Shown: positions 40,801-47,804 of the stretch, piece after piece
Layout: every line of letters begins with the position of its first letter
Position numbering within the stretch: position 1 is the stretch's first letter
Assembly: GCA_029027825.1 (NCBI GenBank)
Contig: CP093399.1
Location: forward strand, 3,658,001 to 3,722,000
Direction of reading: 5' to 3'
Length of the DNA stretch: 64,000 bases
From: Rs1 sp029027825
Lineage (GTDB): Bacteria > Pseudomonadota > Gammaproteobacteria > Pseudomonadales > Balneatricaceae
Position numbers and translations under genes: made by a program
The notes under the pieces: model-generated
Told to the model about the DNA's origin: nothing
Seen by the model: the letters and a program-made list of their open reading frames with translations, nothing else
The model's database searches: none

Positions 40801-42088
40801 CGGTACCAGTGAATCAGCGACGGTGATTAGCTACATTGATGTAGCGACATCACAAGAAATCATGCTGAGCGCCAATGACAGTAATAGCTCTACAGGAAAT
40901 ATCGCACTAACCTTAAATGACAGTTTCAATTACGTCCCCTTATCCCCTGAGCAAGACACGCCTAATGTAATTGATGCCTCGACTGATGGCTTTCTGTCTA
41001 CCGAAACAAATAATACTGACGTTAGCCTAAGTTACGATTTAGCCAGCAATTTTACACAGCAAGATAGCAGCAATGCTTTTGTGATAGATATCTACGGGAC
41101 AAGCTCCTTCTCAGATAGAGACAATAACTTCGATATACTGATCTATGACCAACTTAACGCGCTCATTGGTAGTTTAGACAACTTAGCAATACCCGACACT
41201 AGTAGTCACTTAAGAGTGAATGTCACGGAATTTTTAGCGGCGCTCACCCCAGGCATTATTATTGGCTCCTTTACTATTGTTGGCCATGACTCTGACACAG
41301 ATACTAGCTACAACCTATTCACTATCATGGAAGTGCGCGCCGCAGAGTTCAATCTCGCCACACCGATTATACTCGACTTAGATGGCGACGGGGTAGAAAC
41401 GACTAGCTTAGAGGCGGGTGTTACTTTTGATATCAATGGTGACGGCACCCTAAACAGTAGCGCGTGGGTCGGTGCTAATGATGCACTGCTAGTGCGTGAT
41501 ATTAACGGTGACGGTCAAATCAATGACGCCAGTGAACTGTTTGGCGGCGCGACCACCCTTGCAGATGGCAGTACCGCCAGCGATGGTTACGCGGCGCTAG
41601 CCGATCTTGATAGTAATAATGACGATGTTATTAACGTCTTTGATACTCTTTTTAATGAGCTGCAAATTTGGCAAGATAAAAATAGCGATGCCATAGTGCA
41701 AGAAGGCGAACTTACTTACTTAAAAGACAGTAATGTCGCTGAGCTTAATTTGCTGGCCGCTGATAGCAATGAATGGCAGCACAGTAATTTTATTGGCAAG
41801 CAATCTCAGTGGACAGATACCAGTGGTGACACGCATGATATGGCGGATGTATGGCTGAATTACACCGCGCTTGATGAACAGACGTTAAACCAGCTCAGTG
41901 TCGATTTTAGTATTGATTCAAACAGAAAAGCGTTACCTTTCTCAGAGGAGGTAAGCCTAATCGAGGCGGCACCCTCTGCCTTATTAACACAGAGTTCGAT
42001 ACAAACTACGATTGGGAATACAGCGACGATTGCAATAGACACCAATAGTGATGACGAGGCACTACGCAGTGCCAGTATCGTGCTATAA
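34817..42088 (+). CDS. Giant type I-secreted adhesin 2 (Ig-like repeats, cadherin, LamG)
   Basis: 2,423 residues, a paralogue of adhesin 1 with the same ends and a different middle. Head 1-120 (YADGTRILMDDYF, NCTAAIGCRLVL); nine tandem Ig-like domains (about 175-1045, each starting like PSLIISAADSLISAGEATLI); a cadherin-like domain (1048-1180); a unique region of about 450 residues; one LamG-like domain (about 1660-1860); a cadherin-like domain; one 165-residue module (2014-2180); the EF-hand-like block (about 2182-2360); and the same SDDEALRSASIVL tail. Ig repeats 7 and 8 are almost identical. It is probably exported by the same system. The start ATG has no strong ribosome-binding site. Confidence 0.9.
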   Translation: MLLIRDNQQAIKISPGETLSIATQPNTAYRLANDPRADIASKATEAARTGDSLVISYADGTRILMDDYFLNCTAAIGCRLVLENQDLDALLSLSTEKNSLKDLLHPIAAENAFMLDPRINDSQSMQNIIDNNLLADTSKSIAANRLMLGSVLSPQYDENSYSQPSEQNIPFDIRAPSIEIKVSELLLGRAKTCEITFILSDSVDNFNLSYIDVIGGTLTNLQGSDTLFSATFTQSGSLTPSISIAANRFTDAAGNGNIGANSPDFSLDLTAPYVVIQATELFLAKDASSEITFTLSESLNDFNLSYIDVIGGTLTNIQGANTLFSATFTQSGSLTPSISIAADNFTDAAGNGNTLATSPVFTIDIQEPTLIISAVDNLISYQESTTITFLFSESVIHFSVGDITVTGGSLSYFSGSNASYTALFTQSGTDIPNILVPAFSVQDMAGTALLSTTQLAFSLDITPPSLSIDANNSIFSAGGSSTITFTFSKEVDDFNLTDVLVSGGNLSDFQGSGSIYTATFIQFGDTLPSIEVSAGVTYDLAGNANTASTGPLFSLDFQAPSLLISALKTDLLPSESTTITFNFSETVIDFLLADISIVGASLSNFSGSGNIYSATLTRSSDLSVVPSVWVDQDTTFDSAGNGNTLSTNPAFTTDLIIPSLLISAKQTLISHLESTLITFTFSEVVTGFSLSDINVSGGEVSNFSGSDHLYSATFTQDGSNTQPDVWVASGVAQDPSGNLNTAGTGPAFSLDISAPSLIISAADSLISAGEATLISFDFSESVSGFSVADINIAGGALSALSGSLSHYTALFTQSGTDIPSISVNAGVVQDSYGNLNETAQSPIFSLDISAPSLIISAADSLISAGDATLISFDFSEAITGFNVADVNVLGGTLSDFSGSLASYSAIFTQSENVTPDISVNAAVLLDIAGNANSAAVSPMFSLDTIAPSLSINITDNTLSPGETTGVTFTFTELPIDFTLADISTDNALISGLILTDDAKVYTAILTPTAKLQDFSNTVTVSANYTDAAGNTGSSATSANYVIDNNYVPIMTGAGDTFIYTEGDGAQIIDASLSLSDVDDSQLTSASIYIGSGFNNTEDLLSFASLGGITGSYNAATGVLSLSGNASISDYQSALQSVTYTNTNIVNLNPDAADRTIHWFINDDIHDSIIITSTINLQSVPQSSLATGTFNYTETIQVQSSEPGTAYLVHTSITVSNLSDITSAADNLWNQTTISTADTDTGMLAIGLMDGNYQLYTINNIGHLSIASTNSITLDSKPTVDSFTTTDTTPIVTGSADLTAGDTLTVQVGKVIYNDVAVSAGEWSIDTGSVNADVGAFGVIAGTLYFYAAGDSFNSSVKAVQQSVDLPEGFTSGDSIWLKIADGLLKGVKVIILETDTGITLQPIAAKYTTISEPDDSAAYIAAAEAFDFDINGNTYHLAQNAGNSGYGVSNVTYNASTPSIFVTPGTQTELITAMLSDQDNIGTYTESITFTLSGGFISNSFTQTIVIPSDFSLGDTLWLRTYENNTLKAVKIEITRASTGYNVTVLDSKYVSSPGIHFDPDDIYSYPYLDDAAGQNGLSQQVIATSASSDGYGITDFSIGNQSLSGFLIPNNTVTVPYPTLEVIATITDAANNTFTDTSSHEITINAINQAPLLFGGQQTITFDEDDSAIVVPNISADQLFTSDGTFLGLTTAVTLTIESFNHYGRIFEFTKTGSIFNSMILSNFKTTNQLLYTVYNNGVANWIKVANFFEVGVSVNIVINHASDGTVTIYKDGIAIDPNVYSVIIFNEGSFQTTLSLQNPDAGSFTQNYIGNTPQSVRPLDATINNIALASGTLSSDTIIAIADGDYTLLNQKASTVFNYGFDGSNALIDQSINQLDATPSSGTITYTTQSSFAVIGSATIINENMLVIDNGGIYLTSATIYIDAGFLRDEDLLSFTDTLNITGVYDAVNGILNLTGSASAAQYQEALRSVEYTNINFSTPSTVQRSINWTVNDGTSESATVISYIDVATSQEIMLSANDSNSSTGNIALTLNDSFNYVPLSPEQDTPNVIDASTDGFLSTETNNTDVSLSYDLASNFTQQDSSNAFVIDIYGTSSFSDRDNNFDILIYDQLNALIGSLDNLAIPDTSSHLRVNVTEFLAALTPGIIIGSFTIVGHDSDTDTSYNLFTIMEVRAAEFNLATPIILDLDGDGVETTSLEAGVTFDINGDGTLNSSAWVGANDALLVRDINGDGQINDASELFGGATTLADGSTASDGYAALADLDSNNDDVINVFDTLFNELQIWQDKNSDAIVQEGELTYLKDSNVAELNLLAADSNEWQHSNFIGKQSQWTDTSGDTHDMADVWLNYTALDEQTLNQLSVDFSIDSNRKALPFSEEVSLIEAAPSALLTQSSIQTTIGNTATIAIDTNSDDEALRSASIVL

Positions 42089-42110
42089 AGCGACCAAAGA
42101 AAGGAACAGG

Positions 42111-42136
42111 ACCTATAAGGTTTACACCTTATAGGT
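42111..42136. terminator. Perfect hairpin between adhesin 2 and the prfC remnant
   Basis: ACCTATAAGGT (42111-42121), loop TTAC, ACCTTATAGGT (42126-42136). It lies 22 bases after the adhesin stop. There is no T-run, but its position between convergent genes suggests termination. Confidence 0.55.
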
Positions 42137-42153
42137 GCGGTCAGTTCTAGAAC

Positions 42154-43553
42154 TTAGTGCTCGCGCGTCGCTCTAAAGCGCACATCGGGCCAGCGCTCTT
42201 CGGTCAGCATTAAGTTAACGCGAGTAGGCGCCAAATAAGTGAGTAAGCCGCCACCGTCAATCGCTAAATTATCGTGGCCTTTACGGATTAACTCCTCGAG
42301 AATTTTAGCGTCGTCGCACTCCACCCAACGGGCAGTTTGCACTGAAATAGTCTCGTACAAACATTCAACCTTATACTCATCTTTGAGACGGAACATAACC
42401 ACTTCAAACTGTAGTACGCCGACGGCACCTAAGATCATGTCGTTGTTTTTCTTGGGCATAAACAACTGTACTGCGCCCTCTTCAGCCAACTGCTGTAGAC
42501 CCTTACGCAGTTGCTTCGCTTTTAGTGGATCGACCGGACGAACTCTTTTAAACAACTCCGGTGCGAAGTGCGGGATACCGGTAAATTTAAGCTCTTCACC
42601 AGCGGTAAAGGTATCGCCGATTTGAATAGTACCGTGATTGTGCAAGCCGATGATATCGCCCGACCACGCCTCTTCAACGCTCTCGCGATCCCCGGCTAAA
42701 AAGGTCACTGCATCGGCAATTTTGACATCCTTTTTGATCCGCAGTGACGCATTTTATGCCCCTGCTGTAATTACCAGAACAGATGCGCATAAAGGCGATG
42801 CGATCGCGATGTTTTGGATCTATGTTAGCTTGAATTTTAAAGATAAAACCGGAGAACTTTTCTTCATCCACTTCAACCACCCGGCTCACTGTCGATCTAG
42901 TAATAGGCGCTGGTGCAAAATCTGTATAGCCATCCAGCTTTCTTTGACGCCGAAACTACCCAGCTGCTGTACCAAAAAATACCGGAGTCAATTTACCGGC
43001 CAAAAACGCCTCACGATCAAATTCGTTAGTGACACCACGCACCAACTCAATCTCTTCGATGAAATCATCGTACAAGTCACCTAAAAGTGCTTTTGACTCA
43101 TCGGATACCTTCAGGCAATACCGCACCTCTGCCCGGGGCATACACGTGAATTTAATCAGTAACAAAGTTGTAGGTACCTTTAAAGAAGGAGCTCATGCCA
43201 ATGGGCCAGTTAATCGGCGCCGCGGCAATTTTAAGCACGCTTTCTATCTCATCCAACAGCTCGGTAGGGTCGCAAATATCGCGGTCCATTTTATTGACGA
43301 AAGAAAATATTGGCGTGTCGCGTAAACGACACACTTCCATCAGATTAATGGTGCGATCCTCAACCCCTTTCGCGCTGTCCACAGCCGTCTACGTACGGTA
43401 GGTATCTTCCGAGAAATCTTCGTGACCGGGGGTATCCAATAAGTTGACCACTTTGCCGTTCCTATGGAATTGCATTACTGAAGAGGTAATTGAAATACCA
43501 CGCTCTTTCTCCATGGTCATACAGTCAGAGGTGGCGTGCCTATCACTTTTTCT
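42154..43553 (-). pseudogene. prfC: Decayed second copy of peptide chain release factor 3
   Basis: Recognisable over most of RF3 but broken. The first 50 codons, including the GTP-binding P-loop, are missing: homology starts at KSDRHATSD next to the fabY fragment. At least three frame changes and several stops interrupt it (shifts near 42700, 43160 and 43385). Segments such as NLLDTPGHEDFSEDTYRT, FVNKMDRDICDP and FAPELFKRVRPVDPLKAKQL remain. Compared with the intact gene at 47805-49391 the DNA is roughly three quarters identical while the surviving protein is much closer, so the copy evolved under selection elsewhere before it died. Confidence 0.92.
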
Positions 43554-43769
43554 GCATGGAAACAGCGCAATCAACAAGTACTTGAACAAGCACAAGCATA
43601 TGATCAAAGCGCGATGCATGGCGAGACCAGACCTAGCTATAAATTTAATCACAATGTACTTGGGGGCGATGATTTGCATATTACCGAGTCCTCTATTCAA
43701 ATCCCCGGCTATAAAAACGCTGTCGACATCAGTCAGCCAAACCCATTTAACGATTATTTTAAGGTATAA
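43554..43769 (+). pseudogene. 3' fragment of fabY
   Basis: Encodes the last 71-72 residues of the FabY-like synthase and its stop, almost identical to 20060-20275. It has no start and no active site. Its left edge abuts the truncated 5' end of the prfC remnant, marking a recombination joint at 43552-43554. Confidence 0.93.
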
Positions 43770-43793
43770 CCTTCAATTTAGGAGTTTAGATCA

Positions 43794-44246
43794 ATGAATT
43801 CGATTTCCCATTTTGGCCTTCAGCATCTAAAGCTTGGCCATCTTCGTCTAGCGGGCACCATAGCTGCCAGCTTATTAGTCAGCGCTTGCAGTGGTGTTAA
43901 CGTCAGCCAACTCACAAAAGAGTTTGATTATTACTGGTTGGATGCTGGCACTGGTATGTACTGTAAAGCGTTTGCAGACCCCGATCTAAATAAACATTGC
44001 AAAAGCATCGTGCCAACTAATTTCCACTCCCGCGAAGTGCAAGTGATTGAAAATATCTACCAGCAGCAAATCACCGGACCGAATAGAATTCTCAGTTTGA
44101 TGAATATAATCACAAGTGGCGACAATTTGGACTACCAGCCTGTACAGCTAGCTAATAATATCTATCAGTTACCTATAAACCAGCAGACCGATACTGTTTG
44201 GGAAGTTCTCATAAAAATCGATCGACTTACCCATTTGAAGAAATAA
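43794..44246 (+). CDS. Small putative lipoprotein, right copy
   Basis: Same as 20300-20752 except for one Asn-to-Ser change (VNVSQL). It keeps the lipobox cysteine at residue 32 and the ribosome-binding site. Function is unknown. Unlike the left copy it lacks a complete fabY upstream, so its promoter may differ. It overlaps the convergent TatD gene by 20 bp. Confidence 0.75.
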   Translation: MNSISHFGLQHLKLGHLRLAGTIAASLLVSACSGVNVSQLTKEFDYYWLDAGTGMYCKAFADPDLNKHCKSIVPTNFHSREVQVIENIYQQQITGPNRILSLMNIITSGDNLDYQPVQLANNIYQLPINQQTDTVWEVLIKIDRLTHLKK

Positions 44247-45018
44247 TCAAGCCTAAAACTTGCCGTGTATTTGACTCAATCTGTTGCTCAATTTCTGTCG
44301 CTGACTCACTGCGCAACTCGAAAACCACTTCTGAAATTTGCTTTATGTTAGCAGGCTGATTATAAGCCTGCTGCATATTGGCAATTGGCATATCCGGAGC
44401 ATCTGTCTCCAGTACTATATCCGTTAGCGGCAACTGACTGACTAACGCTCTTAGTTTCAATGCTCTGGTGTGTGTGATCGCCCCACCAAATCCTAGTTTG
44501 AAGCCGAATTCATCGGTATAGCGTCTCGCTTGTACAAAACTACCATTAAATGCGTGTACGATACCGCCCGTAGAAAACTTGTGCTTTTTTAACAGCGCTA
44601 AAACCTGATCATGGGCTTTGCGAACATGCAAAATAACCGGTAAGCCATATCTTTGAGCGAGCTGCAATTGCTCAGAAAATAACCTCAACTGCTTTTCCTG
44701 CTGCTGTTGGTCTGCGCTTATATAAAAATCCAAACCAATTTCGCCGATGGCAATCGGTCGGTTTAGTTCCACGAGCTGATCGAGCAGCTCAATATGCGAG
44801 GTCAAGTGCACATCCATAAAACAAGGATGTAAGCCAAGTGCCATATGTATAAATTCATGATTTTTGGCAAGCTTGATTACCTCGGGAATATTTCCAATGC
44901 TGACGCTTGGTACGATAAATTCTATGACGTTATTACGCCGTGCATTAGCCATTATTTTAGAAAAACAGCCCGCTAATTGACTAAAATCTAAATGGCAGTG
45001 ACTATCGATAAAAGGCAA
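44227..45018 (-). CDS. TatD-family metal-dependent hydrolase/DNase, intact copy
   Basis: 263 residues. Cytoplasmic TIM-barrel hydrolase, the TatD type that acts as a DNA exonuclease or D-aminoacyl-type hydrolase in relatives. Metal-binding motifs are FIDSHCHLDF at the start, GEIGLDFY, VILHVRKAHDQ, GGIVHAFNGS and VLETDAPDM. I start it at a TTG at 45018, because GCGGAG lies upstream and the protein then has the same 264-codon length as the left copy; a GTG at 45036 would add six residues. It is convergent with the lipoprotein gene. Confidence 0.88.
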   Translation of the reverse strand: MPFIDSHCHLDFSQLAGCFSKIMANARRNNVIEFIVPSVSIGNIPEVIKLAKNHEFIHMALGLHPCFMDVHLTSHIELLDQLVELNRPIAIGEIGLDFYISADQQQQEKQLRLFSEQLQLAQRYGLPVILHVRKAHDQVLALLKKHKFSTGGIVHAFNGSFVQARRYTDEFGFKLGFGGAITHTRALKLRALVSQLPLTDIVLETDAPDMPIANMQQAYNQPANIKQISEVVFELRSESATEIEQQIESNTRQVLGLIISSNG

Positions 45019-45296
45019 AACATTCTCCGCTAACACGACTGATTATTTGAATAACAGCACACAACTGTGTTTTTTGACTGGTAGACTAGTTTAGGTTTAA
45101 AGACTTAAGTTTAAAGGCTTAGGTTTAGTCCTATTCACCTCCCTACTATTACCAACTTGCCGCGCGCATTCTTTAAACAAAACGAGCACTATTAGTAACT
45201 ATTTTAAAAATTATTCAGTTCTGAGACTGTTAGTCAATGATTAATAGAAAAACCTATACAAATGAGATCTTTTCTTATTTAACTATACGCTTGCTC

Positions 45297-45311
45297 CAGT
45301 ATAATACTGGC
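45297..45311 (+). promoter_or_regulatory. Palindrome over a -10 box upstream of the DUF898 gene
   Basis: CCAGTATAATACTGG has perfect 7-bp arms around a central A and contains TATAAT (45300-45305). It lies about 35 bases before the start codon. The -35 region is poor, so a regulator may be needed. The remainder of the 45019-45344 gap is AT-rich and featureless. Confidence 0.4.
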
Positions 45312-45344
45312 TGCAAAAATAACTAATTAAAAGGAGACTATTGG

Positions 45345-46409
45345 ATGGATGTTAACGAAGCATCAAATAAAAGCGATCAAGAAAAGGTAACTACTATTGA
45401 ATTTTCTGGTAAAGCCGGTGAATTTTTTGGTATTTGGATTGTAAATATTCTATTAAGTATTATTACTTTAGGGATTTACTCTGCCTGGGCTACAGTACGT
45501 ACTAAGAGTTACTTCTATGGCAACACTAAAATAGATGGGCATGCTTTTTCGTATTTAGCCAAACCACTACAAATCCTAAAAGGCCGACTTTTAGCCATTG
45601 CTTTTTTTGTCGTCTATTCAATTATCGCTAATTTTTATCCCTTTGCAGGGATAGGCTTGGCTATAGTTCTGTTGTTTTTAACTCCTTGGCTGATCATTCA
45701 AAGCCTGCGCTTTAGCAACCGGATGACCAGCTATCGAAATGTCAGATTTGATTTTCATGGCACTTACGGGCAAGCATTCATCACTTTCATTTTACTACCG
45801 ATTCTCGGGGTGCTGACCGCTTATTTAGCCATGCCATGGGTGGTAAAAAAAATGAACCAGTATGTGCTGTCAAATACTAGTTATGGTGACCAAAAGCTAA
45901 CGACATTTATTGAAACCAAAGAATATTACCTCGCCGTGTTATTTTCTATATTGGTTACTCTTGTCGGGGTCGGCGCTATTGCTGCGATTATATTTTTAGC
46001 CACTGGGATTGCTAGCATCACAGCTCTTTCTGCCATTTCTGGAATCACTGGCGTGTTATTATTCGCCAGTTATTTTATCTTAATAAGCCTGATCAATGCA
46101 GTCTATACCGTTAAGATTCGCAATCATATGTTCAATAATACTGAATTCGAAAACTTGGCTAAATTTCGCTCGACGATGACACTAGTCCCCTACGCAACTT
46201 TAGTCTTAACTAATTTATTGGCTATCGTTTTCACTTTGGGCTTAGCTTACCCTTGGACGGCAATCCGCAGTAGCAGATATGCAGCTAGTTGCACTCAAGT
46301 TAAGCTACATGAAAATGCCGACAGTGTAGTAGATACTATGGGCGAACAGAAATCTGCATTTGGCGATGAAGCCGCTGATGTTTTTGATGTCGGTGTGTCA
46401 GCTTTCTAA
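45345..46409 (+). CDS. DUF898 (YjgN-like) membrane protein
   Basis: 354 residues, function unknown in the family. The N-terminus FSGKAGEFFGIWIVNILLSI then TLGIYSAWATVRTKSYFYGN is the family signature, and the second half repeats the pattern (YPWTAIRSSRYAA). About six to eight membrane helices. AAGGAG lies 9 bases before the ATG. It is followed by an M48 protease gene, a pairing often seen with YjgN-like proteins, which suggests a joint envelope role. Confidence 0.88.
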   Translation: MDVNEASNKSDQEKVTTIEFSGKAGEFFGIWIVNILLSIITLGIYSAWATVRTKSYFYGNTKIDGHAFSYLAKPLQILKGRLLAIAFFVVYSIIANFYPFAGIGLAIVLLFLTPWLIIQSLRFSNRMTSYRNVRFDFHGTYGQAFITFILLPILGVLTAYLAMPWVVKKMNQYVLSNTSYGDQKLTTFIETKEYYLAVLFSILVTLVGVGAIAAIIFLATGIASITALSAISGITGVLLFASYFILISLINAVYTVKIRNHMFNNTEFENLAKFRSTMTLVPYATLVLTNLLAIVFTLGLAYPWTAIRSSRYAASCTQVKLHENADSVVDTMGEQKSAFGDEAADVFDVGVSAF

Positions 46410-46416
46410 GCAAGTT

Positions 46417-46468
46417 CTGAATAAGCCAGACGCGCCCAGCGTGTCTGGAGGATGCGGGGCTTATTCAG
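46417..46468 (+). terminator. Long hairpin after the DUF898 gene
   Basis: CTGAATAAGCC (46417-46427) pairs with GGCTTATTCAG (46458-46468), enclosing an inner CCAGAC/GTCTGG stem. It sits 8 bases after the stop codon. No T-run, so it may stabilise the mRNA end rather than terminate. Confidence 0.5.
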
Positions 46469-46569
46469 CCCCTCTACATTTGAGAACTTAAATTTGAATC
46501 TATGACTTTCATCCGCTGCTTAGCATAAGTTATTGATCCAGTCGGAAGCACCGATTCAAGTTAAACCAG

Positions 46570-46610
46570 GCCGAAGCTAAGTAGAAAAATTAGCTTCGGC
46601 TTATTTTTAT
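46570..46610 (+). terminator. Rho-independent terminator before the M48 gene
   Basis: GCCGAAGCTAA (46570-46580) and TTAGCTTCGGC (46590-46600) form a perfect 11-bp stem followed by TTATTTTTAT. It would stop transcription coming from the DUF898 gene. A degenerate IS1380-type end (GAAGCACCGATTCAAG) lies just before it. Confidence 0.75.
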
Positions 46611-46630
46611 CCACTCAACAGAGGTTAGTG

Positions 46631-47674
46631 ATGCAGCAACTATTTACTGGAACATACTATTTCCCTGCTAATAGCCAAGCTGAATCAGCGGAAGTCCGCG
46701 TCAATGGCGATACCCTTAATCTCTATTATCAGCAGCAGTGCATACTCGCCACTAGTCTCTCGTTAGTCTCTGTATCCAGTGCCATTCCAGGTGTCGCTCA
46801 AGAGCTAAGCTTTAGAGATGGCGGTAAATTTGTGATCGATAATACCCAGCATAGATTACAGTGTGGCTCTGGTTCGTTTTCTGCAGAATCACTGGAAAAG
46901 AATAAAAAACTAATCTTTAGCGCGATTTTTCTAGTGCCATTGCTACTCTGGTTTAGTGTCGCTATTGCATTACCGAAACTAGCTGCCGAGAGTGTTAAGT
47001 ACTTACCCGACAGTGTCGCAGAGCAAATGGGTCGACAAACTTTTTATGCACTCCAAAAAACTATACTTGAACCTAGCGAGTTAGACACAACACTGCGCGA
47101 GCAAACTATTACTCAATGGCAGCAGGCGTTGGAGCAGTTAGGTTTATCTCAGAAAAAGTTTCAACTGCATGTGTTTAAAAGTGATTATTTTGGCGCCAAT
47201 GCATTTGCCCTCCCCAATGGCACTGTGGTTATCACTGATGAGCTACTGATCTTACTCAAAGACAAACCTAATGCTGTATTGGCCATCCTATTACATGAGA
47301 TAGGTCATGTAGAGCATCAACACAGCCTGCGCATGATCGCTCAATCGGTTAGCAGCTCTGTCGCTATTGCTCTGATTTTTGGTGATTTGGAGGGGTTCGG
47401 CGAGGTGCTGATTGGCACTGGATCAACATTGCTACAAAATGCCTTTTCCAGGGAGATGGAAAGTGAAGCGGATCAGTTTGCGCTTAACAATTTAGTCAAG
47501 CTAGGCAAGCCTCCAATGGCTTTTGCTGAGGCAATGCAAAGCTTTTTACAGCCTGACAGCAGTTCATCAGAACAACACGAAACTGATAACAATAGCATTT
47601 TTCGCTATTTGTCGACTCACCCAGATATCAATGAACGGATACATGCGGCTGAACAATTTCAACCGGCGAACTAA
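46631..47674 (+). CDS. M48-family membrane metalloprotease
   Basis: About 347 residues. Zinc protease with HEIGH near residue 222 (LLHEIGHVEHQHSLRMIA) and the third ligand in REMESEADQFALNN. A membrane helix at about 95-115 (IFLVPLLLWFSVAIALP) anchors it, with the protease domain after it. The ATG at 46631 is preferred to the GTG at 46628; GAGG lies upstream. The N-terminal 90 residues form a beta-rich region of unknown role. Probably linked to the DUF898 neighbour, perhaps in envelope protein quality control. Confidence 0.88.
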   Translation: MQQLFTGTYYFPANSQAESAEVRVNGDTLNLYYQQQCILATSLSLVSVSSAIPGVAQELSFRDGGKFVIDNTQHRLQCGSGSFSAESLEKNKKLIFSAIFLVPLLLWFSVAIALPKLAAESVKYLPDSVAEQMGRQTFYALQKTILEPSELDTTLREQTITQWQQALEQLGLSQKKFQLHVFKSDYFGANAFALPNGTVVITDELLILLKDKPNAVLAILLHEIGHVEHQHSLRMIAQSVSSSVAIALIFGDLEGFGEVLIGTGSTLLQNAFSREMESEADQFALNNLVKLGKPPMAFAEAMQSFLQPDSSSSEQHETDNNSIFRYLSTHPDINERIHAAEQFQPAN

Positions 47675-47804
47675 GCTGTTCTCATCTTGGAGTCTGAGCG
47701 AGGATAGACGAATCTCTTATGGATACCTCCCTCGCTAGAGCCCTATTTAGAATCAAATCTATTAATTTTATCTGGTTTCTTTATTGCTGGGCAGCTCACG
47801 AGCA

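Larger units (their letters stand above)
43554..44379. repeat. Long direct repeat, right copy
   Basis: Partner of 20060-20885, with two differences seen. The two copies flank the secretion/adhesin island as direct repeats, so homologous recombination between them would delete about 23.5 kb. Confidence 0.92.

Noticed and set aside
28195..42088. Classic RTX toxins
   Set aside because: No GGXGXDXXX nonapeptide arrays and no acyltransferase gene; the calcium motifs are EF-hand-like DXDGDG loops and the domains are adhesin-type.
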